Positions 1 to 14,519 of a stretch of 64,000 bases of DNA are shown here, one piece after another. Both the position numbers and the translations under genes were made by a program. Below the pieces are notes generated by a model. It was not told the origin of the DNA. It saw nothing but the letters and a program-made list of their open reading frames with translations, and made no database searches. Every line of letters starts with the position of its first letter. Position 1 is the first letter of the stretch. Source of the stretch: Rotaria macrura (taxonomy: Eukaryota; Rotifera; Eurotatoria; Philodinida; Philodinidae); contig OENT01000746.1 in assembly GCA_900239685.1 (NCBI GenBank), forward strand, positions 16,124 through 80,123. Reading direction: 5' to 3'.

Positions 1-3000
1 TTCGTTTTGCTTTATGGAATATCGATGATGATCCTATTGTTGGTGTTGTTGCTGATAATATGGAATTCATCGGTGTATCAAAATTTGTTGAGAAAATATT
101 TGCACCACGTTTACGAATATTATTTTTACGTTTCTGTGCTAAATGTCTTGTATAGGAACGTTTAAGTGCGACATCAATAGGCACACGTAATTCACAAACA
201 GGTATACAACAATGATTAGCTTCACGATTGAGTAATTTCAATATACGTTTATTATTATACGGAAGTTTCCATGATTTACGTAAGAATAAATATAAATCAT
301 AATCAAAACCAGCTGGTCCATTAGATTTACCGAGAGGTGTTTTGATTTCATTTATATTTTCGATTGCTATCGGTTTTATTGCTTGTTTAAGTATGTCGAC
401 AATATGTAAACGATTTTGTTTACGTGAAAATATTTTTATACGGTATGTATTTAAGGCTATTTCAATTAAATCAAACCAAAAACGATTAACATTTGTCAAT
501 GATATTAAATTATACATTTGCTTTGGATAGTTCGACATATTATCAATTGGTTCATTAGAATTATTGGTTTGATTGATTGTATTAATAAGATATGTTTTCG
601 GATGGACATAAATCAATGTATTTAATTTTTCTAAACGACTTATTATTGGTCGATCGATAAAAGTGATCAGACCAAGTGTTGATAGATATTTCAGTACTTC
701 TGTTATACGATATAAGTAATGACGACGAACAATAAGTGGATAACGCATTTCAGCTGGAAGATCACGCACCAGTATGTAACGTTTTGTTGGATGAGACAAT
801 AATTCCATTAAACCAGGAACTTTATATGGGACGTAAACAATAGCGAGAAATATCGATACAGGCATGCACATAAGAAAATCATCTAGATACAGACAACCAG
901 GAGGAATCGAACGACCACGAGTATCTAATGGTGGTACAAACGTTTTCCAATTTGCACCTTGATTTGACCCAATATAACGGCGGCTGTTTGGGATAGAATT
1001 GAGAATAGATTGAACTTCAGCATCATTGGAGACTAGTGGTGGATCTATATCGGTGGTCGACTAAAAATAAAAATAGTTGAATGATTACTTCATAGCGATT
1101 ATTGTTTTCTAGTGGATCTCGTCGGATTTGAAATTAACGAACGTGAACATTGATATTCTCAATGAAATTTTCTGAACCTTACCATGTGCTTTAGAGAACA
1201 ACAAGCATTCTATTATATGTTTTGTTTTAATAGTTTATCAATAAAAACTGAGTAGGTGAAGTTATCACCTACGTCCAGTCTTCAGATACTGAGTTCAGCA
1301 AGGTAGTCGTTCACGTTGACAACTCGACAATGAGCATCTTTTTGAATAGACAGGGCGTCGATTTGTGTATGGACCAAGTTTCCCAGTCGAATCTGGCTGG
1401 AAAATACTCGGATCTGCCGATTGCTTCATTTGCGTCTAGCAGCTACCCATATATCAACATTGAAGTACTCATTGAAAGTTCACTTTATCAATAATTGAAA
1501 TTCAATAGCCATCCGATTCATAGGACGTTGTTTTTGCTCTGAGTTTTTCAACTATAATAACTAGCATACGGTGCAGAAAGATGGGATCCATCTTTGAGAA
1601 TACTCACACGTGACAAATGACCCAAGAGATACAGCACTCGACTGAATAGTTTAATCTTTTAAGGATCTGAACTACGATCTAATAAAACTATCGGAATGCA
1701 TTAGCTTCTAAGTTTCCGTTCTTTCAGGTATTCATGTAAAAGTTTTGGATCTGTAGAAAATATCATTACTTTTTTCTTTAAAGTAAACTACAGAGTTCTT
1801 ATTTCTTCTAGATGTTCTGACATTTGTTTTACTGATTCATTCAAAATGCTACGTTTTCCGACGATAGCGAATCATACAAACACATTCCCTCTCTTCATAG
1901 GTCATCTGTTAGTTCTATTTTTATACATAGCATAGATTCTAATACGAAAATAGTATCATGGGGTTAATCTATTATCGATCATTACGATTAATGTAACAAA
2001 AAGAAACAATTCTTAATTAAACTAATATCCATTACATGATCCTGAAAATTCAAATTAGAACATACGAGTTCTTATCAAAATTTCATGTTAAGATTTTTCG
2101 TTTCGTCATACCTCAATATTTTCATTATCAACTTTTCCTTCATAACCATAGAGTAAATAAAAAAGAAATTTATGTAAAATAGCACATCGTTGAAATTTAT
2201 ACACATAACCATAACAATTTCCAAAGCCGGTGATATTTTCCAATGGTTTCTTTTTCAATATAGCGATTTTTTCTTCTTCCAGTCCATTATTAAATAAATT
2301 ATCAAGTGTTATTTTAACATTATCATCCAATGATTTCTCTTCTTCTACAATTTGATCTTGTTGTTGATCAACGCTGGTAGTCGGTAGTTTTTGGCGCGAT
2401 GTTTGCTTCGATTTATTCGTCGATGGTGTCGTTGTTGTGGCCGTGGATGGTACTTCAATAGTGTCTTGTGATAATTCAATTTTAAATTGTTGTATACGTT
2501 CACAATTAGGTGTTACAGTGTCACAATTCATAGCTAAACAAATGATGGTTCGTGATTGCTTGATACGTGCTGTAAAACGAAATAGAAATTTATGAACTTT
2601 CTCAAGTTCATCAACTAATTTATCCAATGTTTTACGATCCATATGTATGGTTAAACCTTCATCACGTTCACTTGACATAATTGCAGCACGTAAATCTGTT
2701 AATGTACATATAGGATGTTCTTGCATATAGGAACGTATTAAATCAAGACGATGTTCACGTTTAATATTTATACGTTTAACGGGATTAACTCGAGTTTTTA
2801 ATTTCTTTTTCGGAGGTTCTGTTGAAACTGTTTGCAGGGATGGACGCCATAAAATTTCCGATGATACAAGACGTGATAGTAATGGCTCATTGTCTAGATG
2901 TTCCGCATCAACTGGTTCACATTTGATAAACGACATGGAATTCGATGATGGACTTTCAACTAGAAGCACACGAATTCAATTTAAGAACATTCGAATGCGA

Positions 3001-6000
3001 TACATTCTTGATTTTTTACAAATATGATTCAAAGGAGATAATGTTAATACTCGGTTTTAAATATGTCGTGTCATTTTACCGTACTCGATTACGGTTAACA
3101 TTTTCGAATCGAGCATCATGAAAAACTGATGACATTTTCATAGAATTTCTATTTAGAGTTATAGGTATTTTACTAAATTTTTAGTCTCGGATATAAAATA
3201 CACAAGAAGATCGAATGATAGTAAATGAATGCGACGAAGAGATATGACCAACATAAGCAACGGCTTTTAAACTGATATTATAAGTTTCATCTACATAATT
3301 CTATGACTGTGGCGATCCGTCTATTGTAACAGAGTGACTTTGACTGTTTCTAGAAAAATATCTTGATTTTCCTCAAAATATGCAAGGACAAAAAAGATTC
3401 ATAAGTTTCGAGTTGAAGATGAGCTAGGAGACAGATCTTTGCAAATCTTGTGATTTATTCTTTCCATGAAACGAGAATAACAAATATGATGATTTCTGTG
3501 ACATTTCCTCGCGTTAACATTTAAATTTATGAAAAAATTCGAATTTCCAGTCCAATTGCTATTGTTATTGAGTTCTTGCATAAAACGTAGAAAAAGACTC
3601 TTGCTGAAGGAATACTTCCATAATAATCAGCGAACTACCTCATGCAATAAGTCTCAACAGAATGAGTGAAACAAGTCATTGACTACCTTCTGCAGTTGGG
3701 ATTGAGTTTTAAAAAAGTAATACAATCATTCTTATCGCATAACTACATACTAGAAATGTCAATAGCTTTCGACTTTGAGATCATAGGAAGAGAACACTGG
3801 TTTCTATTATTCGATTTCAAAATACAATGCAGTTGTTTGTTTTTTTAATAACTCAAGAATTCAAGCAGCTACCGATCTTGTGTCTTCAACATTTGAAAGA
3901 GAAATGTCGGACATATAATTGCATGCTAAAATATGATTGATTTTCTATTGACTAATCAGAGGAATTCTCGATCGACATTTTAAAACCTATATTCTGAAAG
4001 TGTCTTTCATTAGATTTCCCTTTGAAGATTCGATGAGAAATATTGTTCTCGTTCGATCAACTGACGGCTTGTTGATGTAGTTCTTTTCCCTCGCAGTTAC
4101 AAGAGTTTTTCTGAGACCTCTGATTTCAGCCAATTTAACGCAGAACATCCGGGAANNNNNNNNNNNNNNNNNNNNNNNNNNNNNNNNNNNNNNNNNNNNN
4201 NNNNNNNNNNNNNNNNNNNNNNNNNNNNNNNNNNNNNNNNNNNNNNNNNNNNNNNNNNNNNNNNNNNNNNNNNNNNNNNNNNNNNNNNNNNNNNNNNNNN
4301 NNNNTTCAAAGGGAAATCTAATGAAAGACACTTTCAGAATATAGGTTTTAAAATGTCGATCGAGAATTCCTCTGATTAGTCAATAGAAAATCAATCATAT
4401 TTTAGCATGTAATCATATGTCCGACATTTCTCTTTCAAATGTTGAAGACACAAGATCGGTAGCTGCTTGAATTCTTGAGTTATTAAAAAAACAAACAACT
4501 GCATTGTATTTTGAAATCAATTATAGTTGTTCATATTCTAAAATATTTTTATTGTCAAGCACATTTAACTTTAAGGTTTTACTTAGCTCAAAATATAACA
4601 ATAAAGTGTCGATCGAATTCTGAACGACACAGCTCATGAGATTTTAGTATCTCGAGGTTTTTTCATACTTCAATATTGTCTATATTAAGTACGGAGTTCG
4701 AACTCAAAAGAGATGAAACTATTCGTAAATCAATAGAAAATTGATTGGCTTTCTTCACGAGAAAGTATTTGATTTTAAATATATACCTATGGTCGCCTCT
4801 ACGTCGTCGTTTTGTTTCTTAGTCGATTTCTTTCGTTTGATACGTGGTGTTTTGGATATAATCTGCTGTCGAACATTGCTATTTGTCGATGGCGTTGTTG
4901 CTGTTGATGATGATGCTTTACTTGTTGTTGGCATGAATTTTTTCAATACAATCTATTATAATAATTAATGATTATTCAATAGTCTTCTTCAGATAAACGA
5001 AAATAATATATATACGTATATATATATATATGTATCTTACTCGATTTTCCATAATTTTTCCTTTCTGATTCAATTGAACACTTTTCAATGAGATATGTTT
5101 CATATTTTTCGTCAGAGATTTTATTTCAGATCTTGCTGAATAAAATGATAAATGACAAATATTAGCTAAATCTCGTTGCGACAAACCAATATCTTTAACT
5201 TGTTCAAGTAACTGATAATATTGAAAGTGATACGGTCGATCAATGTACAATCGAAGATTTTTTTGATCCAATTTACTGGATGCTTCTGATAATGGTAACA
5301 TATTAGAATCATCATCATCTGCATCAATAACATCATCTTCATCATCATCATTTTCATCCGATTGCTCATTGTCGTCACTTGACGATGCTAATTCTTCATC
5401 ATCATCTTTACTTGTATTGCTTGATTTTAAACGAAAAAATGTATAGGATCGTAAACGTATTCGATTATTTATACAAATTAATGTTGATGAATCATCTTCG
5501 TTATTTAGAAATTTTTTCAGATCATATTCATTCATTGTTTTATTATATTTTTCAATTAAATTTAAACGTTTACATTTTCTCATTAATGAACGAAACGATT
5601 TCTCACCTAATGATAAATATGTTTTTAAATGATTTCGTTCACATGATTCATTTTTACACTGTTCCAAATAAGTTTTCAAACGATCGATTATTGTATATTT
5701 TGAATTTAAATAATCACTTGTTGTTAGATAACGTGTCATGATTAATATGGGTTGTTTAAGTGTACCTATTAATTGACGTGTTAGATTTAATTTTTTTATA
5801 ATATCCAATGATATTAATTGTTTCAGATAATAGAATAAGGATTTACTATTAATATTGAAAATTTTTGATAGACCATCATTGCCAGATGTTGGTATGCCTT
5901 TTGAACGTGTTTTACAAATACATTCAAGTAATGCATATTCATATTTACTAAATAATTGTTTTGTGTCATATCGACCTTGTACAATACGAAATTCACGAAC

Positions 6001-6384
6001 ATTTTGTTCAACAACTAAATGTATACGATCAATATTTGGTATATTGTTAAGAATGGTATAGTCCGATTTATTTGTTAATAATTTTCGTTGATTATATGAT
6101 GATGAATAACCACGATTATTTAATTCAGGATTATCAATTGCAAGATCATTGGATGATGATATTGAATGTAGTTTTTCTGGTAATTCATAAATTTCAATGC
6201 ATGAACATGAGAGAAGAGTTTTCCATATATATGAACGGAAATAGTCATCAGTAGATAACTGATTATTAGTTGAGAGAAGTATAGGTTTAACAATTGAATA
6301 TAAATGATTGAATGTACAGCCATCAAGACCTTCGACAGATAATTCATCAACAAGAATATCTCGAAAATGATTCCAATTCATCAT
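1..6384 (-). CDS. GTF3C1: TFIIIC largest subunit (GTF3C1-like), first four exons; gene continues past base 1
   Basis: Probable B-block-binding subunit of TFIIIC, which binds internal promoters of tRNA genes for RNA polymerase III in the nucleus. Exons on the minus strand: 6384-5041, 4952-4787, 2959-2112, 1060-1. Splice sites are GT/AG and phases agree (0, 1, 0), giving 1139 codons before the window edge. The N-terminus (VDELSVEGLDG) matches the start of animal GTF3C1. Residues about 140-210 (EYALLECICKTRSKGIPTSG) fit the B-block winged-helix region, followed by a second winged-helix-like stretch. An acidic run near residue 340-360 (DDDEDDVIDADDDD) and lysine/arginine-rich linkers (KTPRIKRKKSTKK, EPPKKKLKTRV) follow. 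The last exon is open for 353 codons with no stop. Either ATG of the initial Met-Met pair could be used. Introns are 88, 1827 and 1051 bp. Family assignment is from recognition of the N-terminal and B-block segments; the downstream exons are joined by phase and by protein-like sequence. Confidence 0.85.
3813..4518. repeat. 214-bp inverted repeat flanking a 149-N assembly gap, inside a GTF3C1 intron
   Basis: Left arm 3813-4026 and right arm 4305-4518 are reverse complements, with two differences seen by eye (near 3917-3925). The spacer holds 129 bp of unique sequence (4027-4155) and Ns at 4156-4304. It is either a foldback transposon or an assembly join made at a hairpin. No target-site duplication could be read next to the arms. 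Confidence 0.85.
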
Positions 6385-8000
6385 CGGTACTGTTTTCTAA
6401 CGTTAAGAAAATACTTTGGATCAGATTCGAACTCAAGACTGATGCAAGATGAAAACAATTCGGATTGGTTCTATTTTTATCTTTTATGTCGTTTCTTTTT
6501 CTTTTCATGTTTTTGTATGTATACTACGATAGATGGCGGGATACAGCAGACAGTTGGTATTGCGTATTATTTAGAAATCAAAATGATTCAAAATGTTCAA
6601 TAATATATTTAAGGTCTAAATGCTTTGGCTATCAATTTAATAGAGCTTTTATACTGAAAAGAAGTTATTTATTTATTGAACGTGATCAAGATCACGCCTA
6701 AGCCATCGAATAGAAGCATTGATAGAGATACTATTACAGGCTTCGTTTCTTTGTACACTTGGCTTGAATATATGACTCGAGTTTTGTATCAATAGATTCA
6801 GAGTGTCATGGGGCTGGTAAATGTTTTTTCGAGGAGCCTAAACATGATACAATGAATATTAGAAGAAAAGGTTTGATCTTAAAAGGCTATTAGCTTTTGG
6901 TTTTTAGCTGAAGACTTTCAGAGGTTATAAATTTACATTTCTAAGCTCAGTTTTTTGTATTATATAAGGGTAGGTGGAAGAAAGTTTGAGAGGGGCTCTG
7001 AATCTTGATAATTCTAATTCGATATCCGAAAACGAAGCATCTTTTTCGAGATAAGAAATCGAATATACGGGTACATTATGATTTCAAAAGACTGAATTTC
7101 GTGGGTATCAATGTTGGAATTATACAGATCATATAACATGATTCATGTCGATCACTCTTGTTACGATTGAATTTTCTTCGTCTAATATCTATTATCTAAA
7201 TAGCAATATCGATGTGATGAACGAAAAATAAAGAAAGAACTCAACATCTGTAACCATTAAAAAGTTTTACGCATTAACAAATTTTATTTCTTCGTATGCT
7301 TCTCTTGTCTTGGATCGCTTTTAAGTCGTAAAAAAGTTATTTTAGTACAGCGCACCATCTGTATATGAAGTAGTGGTGTACTATTCATCTATGTATAAGC
7401 TACTCGCAGCAAGACAAGGAAAATATGAACTCTCGTTTACGCATTACTCGATCGAACTTGATGTATATGCAGCCTTGATCGCGTTCTCTTTTAACTATGA
7501 AAGTACGCGAATCTCTTACAAAAATAAAACGTGAAAAAAAAACCTCAGTCTTTGTAAATTGCGTTTCATTCTGGAGAGACAATCTACATCCACTATACTA
7601 TTGCACTGCAAATAAGTTGAAAATTCATTCAATATATCATACTATGTAGTTAAATGAATCATATTTTAGAATAATGTTTTTCTAGTTTGTGTATAATAAA
7701 AAATTTTCGTTATGGTATAAATTATACTGTATATAAATTGATCATGTATTTGAAATTTTGCTCCTTGGTATGTATTTCAATTATGAGTTTGGCATGATGC
7801 AGCGAAAGAAATCGACTGATCTGTTAAAATATTATAGTGAATGATGAAAAATTTCATTACTAATCTTTTAATTTTTATTTCTTCAATAGTTACGGTTGGA
7901 CTTGTTTTTGAAAAACACGTCCAACACTCGTCATAAATGTAATTTAGCGTGTTTACTTCCTCATCGATAAGTCACTACCATTTGCTTTATAGGTGAGTTT
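6385..8000. other. Intergenic, presumed 5' flank of the GTF3C1-like gene; no gene seen
   Basis: AT-rich sequence with only short unsupported open frames. It must contain the promoter of the minus-strand GTF3C1-like gene and whatever drove the F-box pseudogene, but no convincing TATA box or other element could be singled out. Confidence 0.5.
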
Positions 8001-8882
8001 TTGTATGACTTTTCCGCAAAAAGGATGAAGACGAGTGTACATGTGATGTCGAAGCACGTTTCTAAAAGTAGAAAGTTCGAAGTTCTCAGTAATGACTTAC
8101 TTTGGGGTGTATTTGATTATTTTACGTCAAAAGGAATCCATCAATCATTTGGCAACCTCAATAAGCGTTTCAATAGTGTTATCGAAAACTATTCACATTA
8201 CGTTGATCTACAGTTTAGTACAATAATTCCAAATCATGTTTGTTCACTAAAAATAAGCGCCAAATATCAATTGGTTTGGTGGCCTATTGTTATGTATGAC
8301 GTTGTCTCAAACATTCGAGCTTTGTCCTAAGCCAATATAAAATTGTCGCAAGTTGTAAATGTACTCAATTCTATCGACTTGAAACAATTAAAAAATATAT
8401 ATCTGGGTGTGTGTCATGACGATGAATATATTATTCGTAATCATATGAGCACTCTACAAGAGTCTATACTTGCATTGGGTGAATATCAATTGTATCGATG
8501 TCATTTGCGAAGTGAAATTGAATGTGATATCGATCGATTACCGTCTCTACTTACTGCAATCGAATATCTTTATCTCGATGGCTGGACGGATTTTTCTTTT
8601 CTCTCCATGTGTCTATCTCGTATGTCTCGTTTGAAATATCTTCGAACATCCATACGTAATTCAACGTAGAATCCTCTAAAATCAACTTCGAGTCAAATCA
8701 GTCGTCTTGTCTTGCGTCTACATCCAGAATGTTCGACAGATGAACTTACAGAATTTTTAGATATTTGTTGCCCATGCATCGAACTTTTAGTTCTCGACAT
8801 ATCGATATTAGAATTGTTTCAAGTAGATTCCTTGTTAGAATCCATTGAAGAAATTAAATGGGTTTTGTTTGGAATTTCCTGA
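8001..8882 (+). pseudogene. F-box / leucine-rich protein pseudogene, broken by in-frame stops
   Basis: The reading frame starts with an F-box-like segment (FEVLSNDLLWGVFDYFT, then SFGNLNKRFNSVIENY) about 25-65 residues in, and goes on into leucine-rich sequence typical of the large bdelloid F-box families. F-box proteins normally link substrates to SCF ubiquitin ligases through Skp1. One frame carries protein-like sequence from 8001 to 8880, but is cut by TAA at 8328-8330, TAG at 8667-8669 and TGA at 8880-8882, with no frameshift needed. Protein-like text resumes immediately after the first two stops. A further short open frame at 9137-9322, in a different frame, could be the decayed C-terminus. 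The F-box call is by motif; the LRR part is inferred from composition. Confidence 0.7.
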
Positions 8883-9539
8883 ACAACCAGTAGATGGGAA
8901 AAATGCGGATTTTGCGTGAACTGCAAAGTTATAAAACAGGAAAGTAACGATAGAAGATAGTGAATTGAGGGAAAAGATCGTTCTATTGGCTTTGAATTTT
9001 TTCATGAAAATTGATATTTAAGACGATTTGTCCGAGTTCGCCTGCTTTTCCTAGAAGAGCTTTTTACGTTCGAATATTGTCGCATATTTTTAATTTAATG
9101 GCAAGGATCATTAGTAAATAGAGCAAGAATAAAATCTTGAGCGAATGCTTTGATATCCAAAGAGACCATGATAATCGACGAATTCAAATTACTTATAAAT
9201 CAACTGTTAGACAAATAATCAGCGTTGACCCCTTTTTTATGTGTTCGGGTGTAGATGTCCGAGAATGGGAATGGGTTCGGCTTAATCGTTTTGATCCTAT
9301 CGTAGTGGATCGGTCAAAATAGTTTTACCTGTTGTAGAAAATTTTATCACTACTAAATTTTCCTACATGTGCTGAGGGTGTGAGTCACGTAAACGAGTAT
9401 ATTTTCACTTATCAAAACCCAGTTCATATTCACTAATATTGGCAGTTAGCTTTCATGATTTTTACTGTTTCTTTTTCTATTCATCTTCTTTTAATTTCTT
9501 ACTTATTTCCAAATTTGAATGTTCCGTCGCAAAAAGAAC
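8883..9539. other. Region between two pseudogenes
   Basis: Contains an unsupported 61-codon frame at 9137-9322 whose composition is protein-like and which may be the tail of the F-box pseudogene. Otherwise nothing recognised. Confidence 0.4.
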
Positions 9540-12500
9540 AGTTACACATAGAACCTGATACATTATGAAATGCATCCTCGACGAAATTTACTTGATACTA
9601 TCGTATACAAGATGATCGTAAGCCGACATGACGATAGAAGATAGTGATTATCTGATCATATTCAGAAATACGAGATAAAAAGAGTAGTAATGGTGCTCTA
9701 GTTTTTGAACGATGAATTTTGTCATTTTCAGTCAAATCTACATGAAAGAACACTCTAGCAAATCTTCAACGGATGATGTCGGAGAAAATTTTCAATCCCA
9801 AAACGATTCCTCTGTCATCAATTAATACTCGTGTACTATCTGCATGGTTTATGTATTTTTTATGAACTAGTATTGTTCAATAGGTATGATGACCATGTAA
9901 GAATGTATATACGAAATCTTATCATTTTCGAGATTGTCTGAATGCTATTGATGAACTCAAGTGTCCTGGAAAGACATGCTTGAATAACGAACACGTTTGT
10001 AAAGTCTTAGAAGTATTTTGGAGTCAATACATACCATTAGACAATCTGACAGAAGAATATTTGAATTATCCCTGTATCTAACGGAATTTTTTTTTTCATA
10101 ATCCAACTCATGAAGAGTCTACAAAACATTTTTTGTAGAATAAAACAATGTGTATCACTATAGATCATATCTCTTTCAATCAAGCAGTATTATCAGTAAT
10201 AGAGAAAAATACTTGATTAGTACAAACTGGAATACCATATCCGTATAATATAATGACCGCTTTTTTCAAAGATACTAACCAAGGCGCGTTCTGTACTTTC
10301 ATAACATATGATCCTACACAAAGAAAGCCGAGGATATTTCTGAGGATATCTCGCTCGAATAATTTTCCATCCGTTTCTACTAATGTATCCGTCCAACAAA
10401 TTTCGAAATTTCATCGAACAAGAGTATTTATTGCACCATCGTATGACAAATATTGGTATTGCGATCGAGGAATTTCTATCATGTTTAAAATACAATGAAA
10501 CTCCGAAATATCTTTATCATTTGGCCTATTTCGGAGATCGATATCAGTGGCAGAACCAATGTATTAGTGCAGATTTTCAATTTATATATCGTACAACAAT
10601 ATTTTCAATGTCTAAATTTCAATTAATTATCATGTTAATTGATGAACAGACGCCAACTCCATCTTATCATGAACAAATAACGTATGCACTCAAACATGAT
10701 TGTGGAACAAAGTTTTCCACACCTATGTACTTTATCGTCATCAAACGATTAAAATTCTTCAACAAATTATTCCATACAGATCGATGTCTTTGATTAAATT
10801 ATATTAGCCTATTGGGCCAGTTGGCATCTATCGATTCTTACCAGTGAACCAAATAGCTGCTAAATTATTTATTCCAAATATAAAACAATCAGAATCTTAC
10901 TTTTTGTATTGCAGACGTCATACTCAATGTGTACGATATATGAATAAAACAATTTCATATTTTTGTCTCCTTAATTCAGGTTATTCCTGTTTATAGTGTG
11001 ATATTCAACAAATTCGTTTGTGCTCCGCTAATGCATTTTGTTATACTTCATAAATTTGCATTTGCTCATCAAAGAAATTGGGTCCACGATGCTAGTTTAG
11101 AACATTCCATTTGTCAGTCATCTAAAAATCTTTGTCAAAACAATGGATATTGTGTGTCCATTGATGATCTTATTCATAGTAAAAATTTTACATGCTTGTG
11201 TAAAGAAAGTTTTTATGGAAGTCAATGTGAAAATAATAAACATAGTAGTCCAATATTTTATTGCATTGGAGGACCGCGCAAACATCAAAATATAACAACA
11301 CTGAGAGAGTTCAACTATCATGAAAATACAATTAGACTACTTGTTACAAATCCATTTCATATTCTCCGTATTCAATCTTGCAATCAAAATTATTATTTAG
11401 TTGTAGTAAGAAAAAGATTTATTGAATCGGAATATATTCAAACTGAACCAGAACCACATCAACAATGGCTATCCGTATATGAACTATTTAATATAAATAT
11501 CCTTTCTTATGTTCGTCTTCATCGTGTTAAATATTATCCTCTACTATGTCGACAAAATCAAACAGTTGATGCGTTTCTGTGATGAAAAATACATGTGTAT
11601 ATGTGATTTAGATCGATTCTCGAATCGTTTCACATTAGATCATTAAAATATTCATGATTGCCATGGTTACAATGATTGTGAAAATAGTGGTCAATATTTT
11701 CAAGATAATGCAACGTGTCCTATAGTGTATCAATATGTGTTTTCCCGCCCATTACTATGGAACAATGCATCAGTTTTCGACAAGGCGTTATCTTTTGTCA
11801 ATTAATTTTCACATTAAAACAAATATTTCATTTTCTCGACAACCATTCCTCGTAAAATGAGTCTGAAATTCATAACAATCATTTTCTTTTTCGGATTGAT
11901 CAATCAAATCTTATTAAGAGCAACGTTTCGTATGAAGAAAACGCTTGATATCTCTTATAGATTTTCTTTATTAGTTTCTTCGTGGATTTCTATGTTCATA
12001 ACTCATATATTAATCATCAAGCTTTGGTATTTAGTTTTATTTCGTATGCTTATTCTAACGAATCCATCATAGCTCATACTGAATTATATATTATTAGACA
12101 TGATTCTTCAAAGACGTTTGGTTTCAAATAATTGACTTAATACGCGTGTGTCTATTGAATGAGTCTTCGCTGCTATTCATTCTGTTAAATTCAATAAATC
12201 TTAAAGTAAAAGAGTAGCTAGATGGACAACTTTAAATATCATTCTTGTAACGCTTACCGTTCATTTTCATATTCCTCTAAATCACCATTTGATTGATGAT
12301 ATTGATGCTGATGAAAAACGACTTTGTTGTATTGTTCAATACTCGTCTTCAATCAATATATTTAATTCATTTATTACTCTCGTTCATTTTCTTTTCCCAT
12401 TTTCGATTAATTTGATGTCCATTTTATTCATTATCATCTATATGGCGCATTCACAGACAATTTTACAACTCGGAATGTTATTTGCGAAACATATACGGCT

Positions 12501-12774
12501 ACAATTCAAACCAAACAAACATCATCATATTGTATCACGTATCTTTTTATTGTTAGCATTACCACGTTTAGTCATTTCGTTTACAAAAGAATGTAATTAT
12601 AAAGTCTCAGCAGCATTCATGAGTACTTCTATTCGGATATTTTGCATCATTTTTTACCATCCATGATATATATTTATTGTATATATTTTACCCTCCAAAG
12701 TATACCAAGATGCATTTAAAAGTGCTATAAAGCAAGCTGTCGAACGACTACGTATTCGTATCAAATATTAATAT
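9540..12774 (+). pseudogene. LDLa/EGF-like, seven-transmembrane receptor pseudogene
   Basis: Collinear remnants of a large receptor type that is very abundant in bdelloids, spread over all three frames. From 5' to 3': an LDL-receptor class A-like scrap (CLNAIDELKCPGKTC, about 9940-10000); an extracellular module (10383-10793, with QLIIMLIDEQ and HEQITYALKHDCGTKF); a segment ending YRFLPVNQIAAKLFIPN then a cysteine-rich EGF remnant (about 10819-10995); an EGF-like domain at 11080-11235 (CQNNGYC, FTCLCKESFYGSQC); another EGF scrap (CENSGQYFQDNATCP, about 11670-11720); hydrophobic segments at 11857-12070 and 12289-12666 (SRIFLLLALPRLVISF, a late TM helix); and the C-terminal tail PSKVYQDAFKSAIKQAV ending at 12774. 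Several stops and frame changes separate the pieces, so no functional product is expected. Boundaries at the 5' end are approximate. Confidence 0.75.
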
Positions 12775-14519
12775 TCCCGTTAGTAGTGTATTCAGTACCA
12801 TTGCTGATCATTTATTTATCGAGATCTGAATGTTTGTTGTAAGATAATTTTGATTTGCACGGGATAAGTGAAAAAACAATCAGCATCTTCATGCTCTTTG
12901 AATGTACCAACTTTTTCAGTACGCATTGGAATAAATCATGAGTCACTTTTAACTGTACTCTCGAAAACAGAAATTTTACGGAATCAAGCAATGTTCTTCA
13001 CACGAGCACGAATTTGAGATTTTTTTTGGTTTTTGCAAGGCAGATTTCTTACCTAACGCTTCATCGATCACACTATCGTAATTGAATCATCTCCCTCTCT
13101 GTATTTCTTAACATTAATAATTCTTCTCTAGTATGACTCCTTACCTTTGCATATGAAAAGGGTGTACGTGCGGATTTGTGAAAATGGGACTTGTTTTGAG
13201 CCACATTCCTAATTTCTCTCTACATTCTGACCAAAGGTCAACCCTGGTGCTGAGAACTCTTTTAACCACCTATCTATCCTCAAGATTTGACTTCTTTCAG
13301 TCATACTGCTAAAGTCTTTGAGTTTTCGGAAATGATCTTGGTGCATTACTAAATATTTTAATGAGTCTACGGATTAGATAATGACTTTGATAATTAAAAG
13401 AATTCTTTTTTGGAGCTTTGTATGTATAATGAAGTATCACTGAAGTGTTTCGGTAGGTAGCTTCAAAGGCTTTCTACAGACCCTTACAAGTTTTCAGGCG
13501 AATGCATTAAGCATTTTCTTAAACAATTTTCGGACAACTTGACAGAAGTATCCTAGTGAAATCGATTTTTTTTCTTTAGACACAACATTTTCCTTCTAAT
13601 CATTTCGATAACACAGCATCATAGAAAGATTTCTGCTGATTTAAATTTAATGAAGGGTTTCTTAGTTGCGCAATATATATTGATTCATTATTAGAGTAAA
13701 ACGGAATCGCTTTTTGATGTGAAACAATTGCACAATCTATGTAGTAAGATATAAGTATGGGTGTGGGCTCATAGAATAGAAATTGGTGTATGTGCTTATT
13801 CGTCTTCTTGCCACTGACATTTCAACTCTGTTCCTCGAAATGCCAGTAGATCTACCGATATTGTTATCTAATATCCATCCATTTCTCGGAGTCATTATGC
13901 TGTAATTTTTAAAAATACCTCTGCTAGTTGTTTACATCGACTATTAACAATGACGATGCATATATATATAATTCTAAATGCACCCTTCACAGACTTATTT
14001 TTTTTAAGGAAAGCGATTAGCGAACAGAAAGCTCAAATGCATTATTTCTTCACATATGTGAAGAATTCAGCGGGAAAAGCTAGCTTACGGCAGCTTCAGA
14101 TGTGCGCTGAAAAGTGTTTTTCAGCACACATTTTTAAGCAGTTAAAATAGCTTAAAGGAAAACGTCTAAGCGCTTCTAACGGTCCTTGTTGTAAGTTATT
14201 ATTTAATAAAAAACAATTAAATTACCATTTCTAACGCTTCTGTGTTGATAAACTACATTGAGATTTTGCTTTTATGCCATCGTACTGCGTTTTCATTGAA
14301 TGGCTGAATTTTTTATTGTAGACAGTGTTGCGTCAGATATTGGTTTCGAACATCGTATATATATTTACTTATGTGAAATGTTAAGTTAGAAGTCAGCCCT
14401 ATGAACCACTTTGCAAAATAACCGTATTGACAGGTGTCGATGCAACTAAATTGTAGGAATCACGTGAAACTAAGACCACAAGCAACTATTGTTTTTGTTT
14501 CATTCTTTTTTCTAGTTAA

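Noticed and set aside
5379-5741. 120-codon plus-strand frame
   Set aside because: Antisense shadow of the first GTF3C1-like exon.
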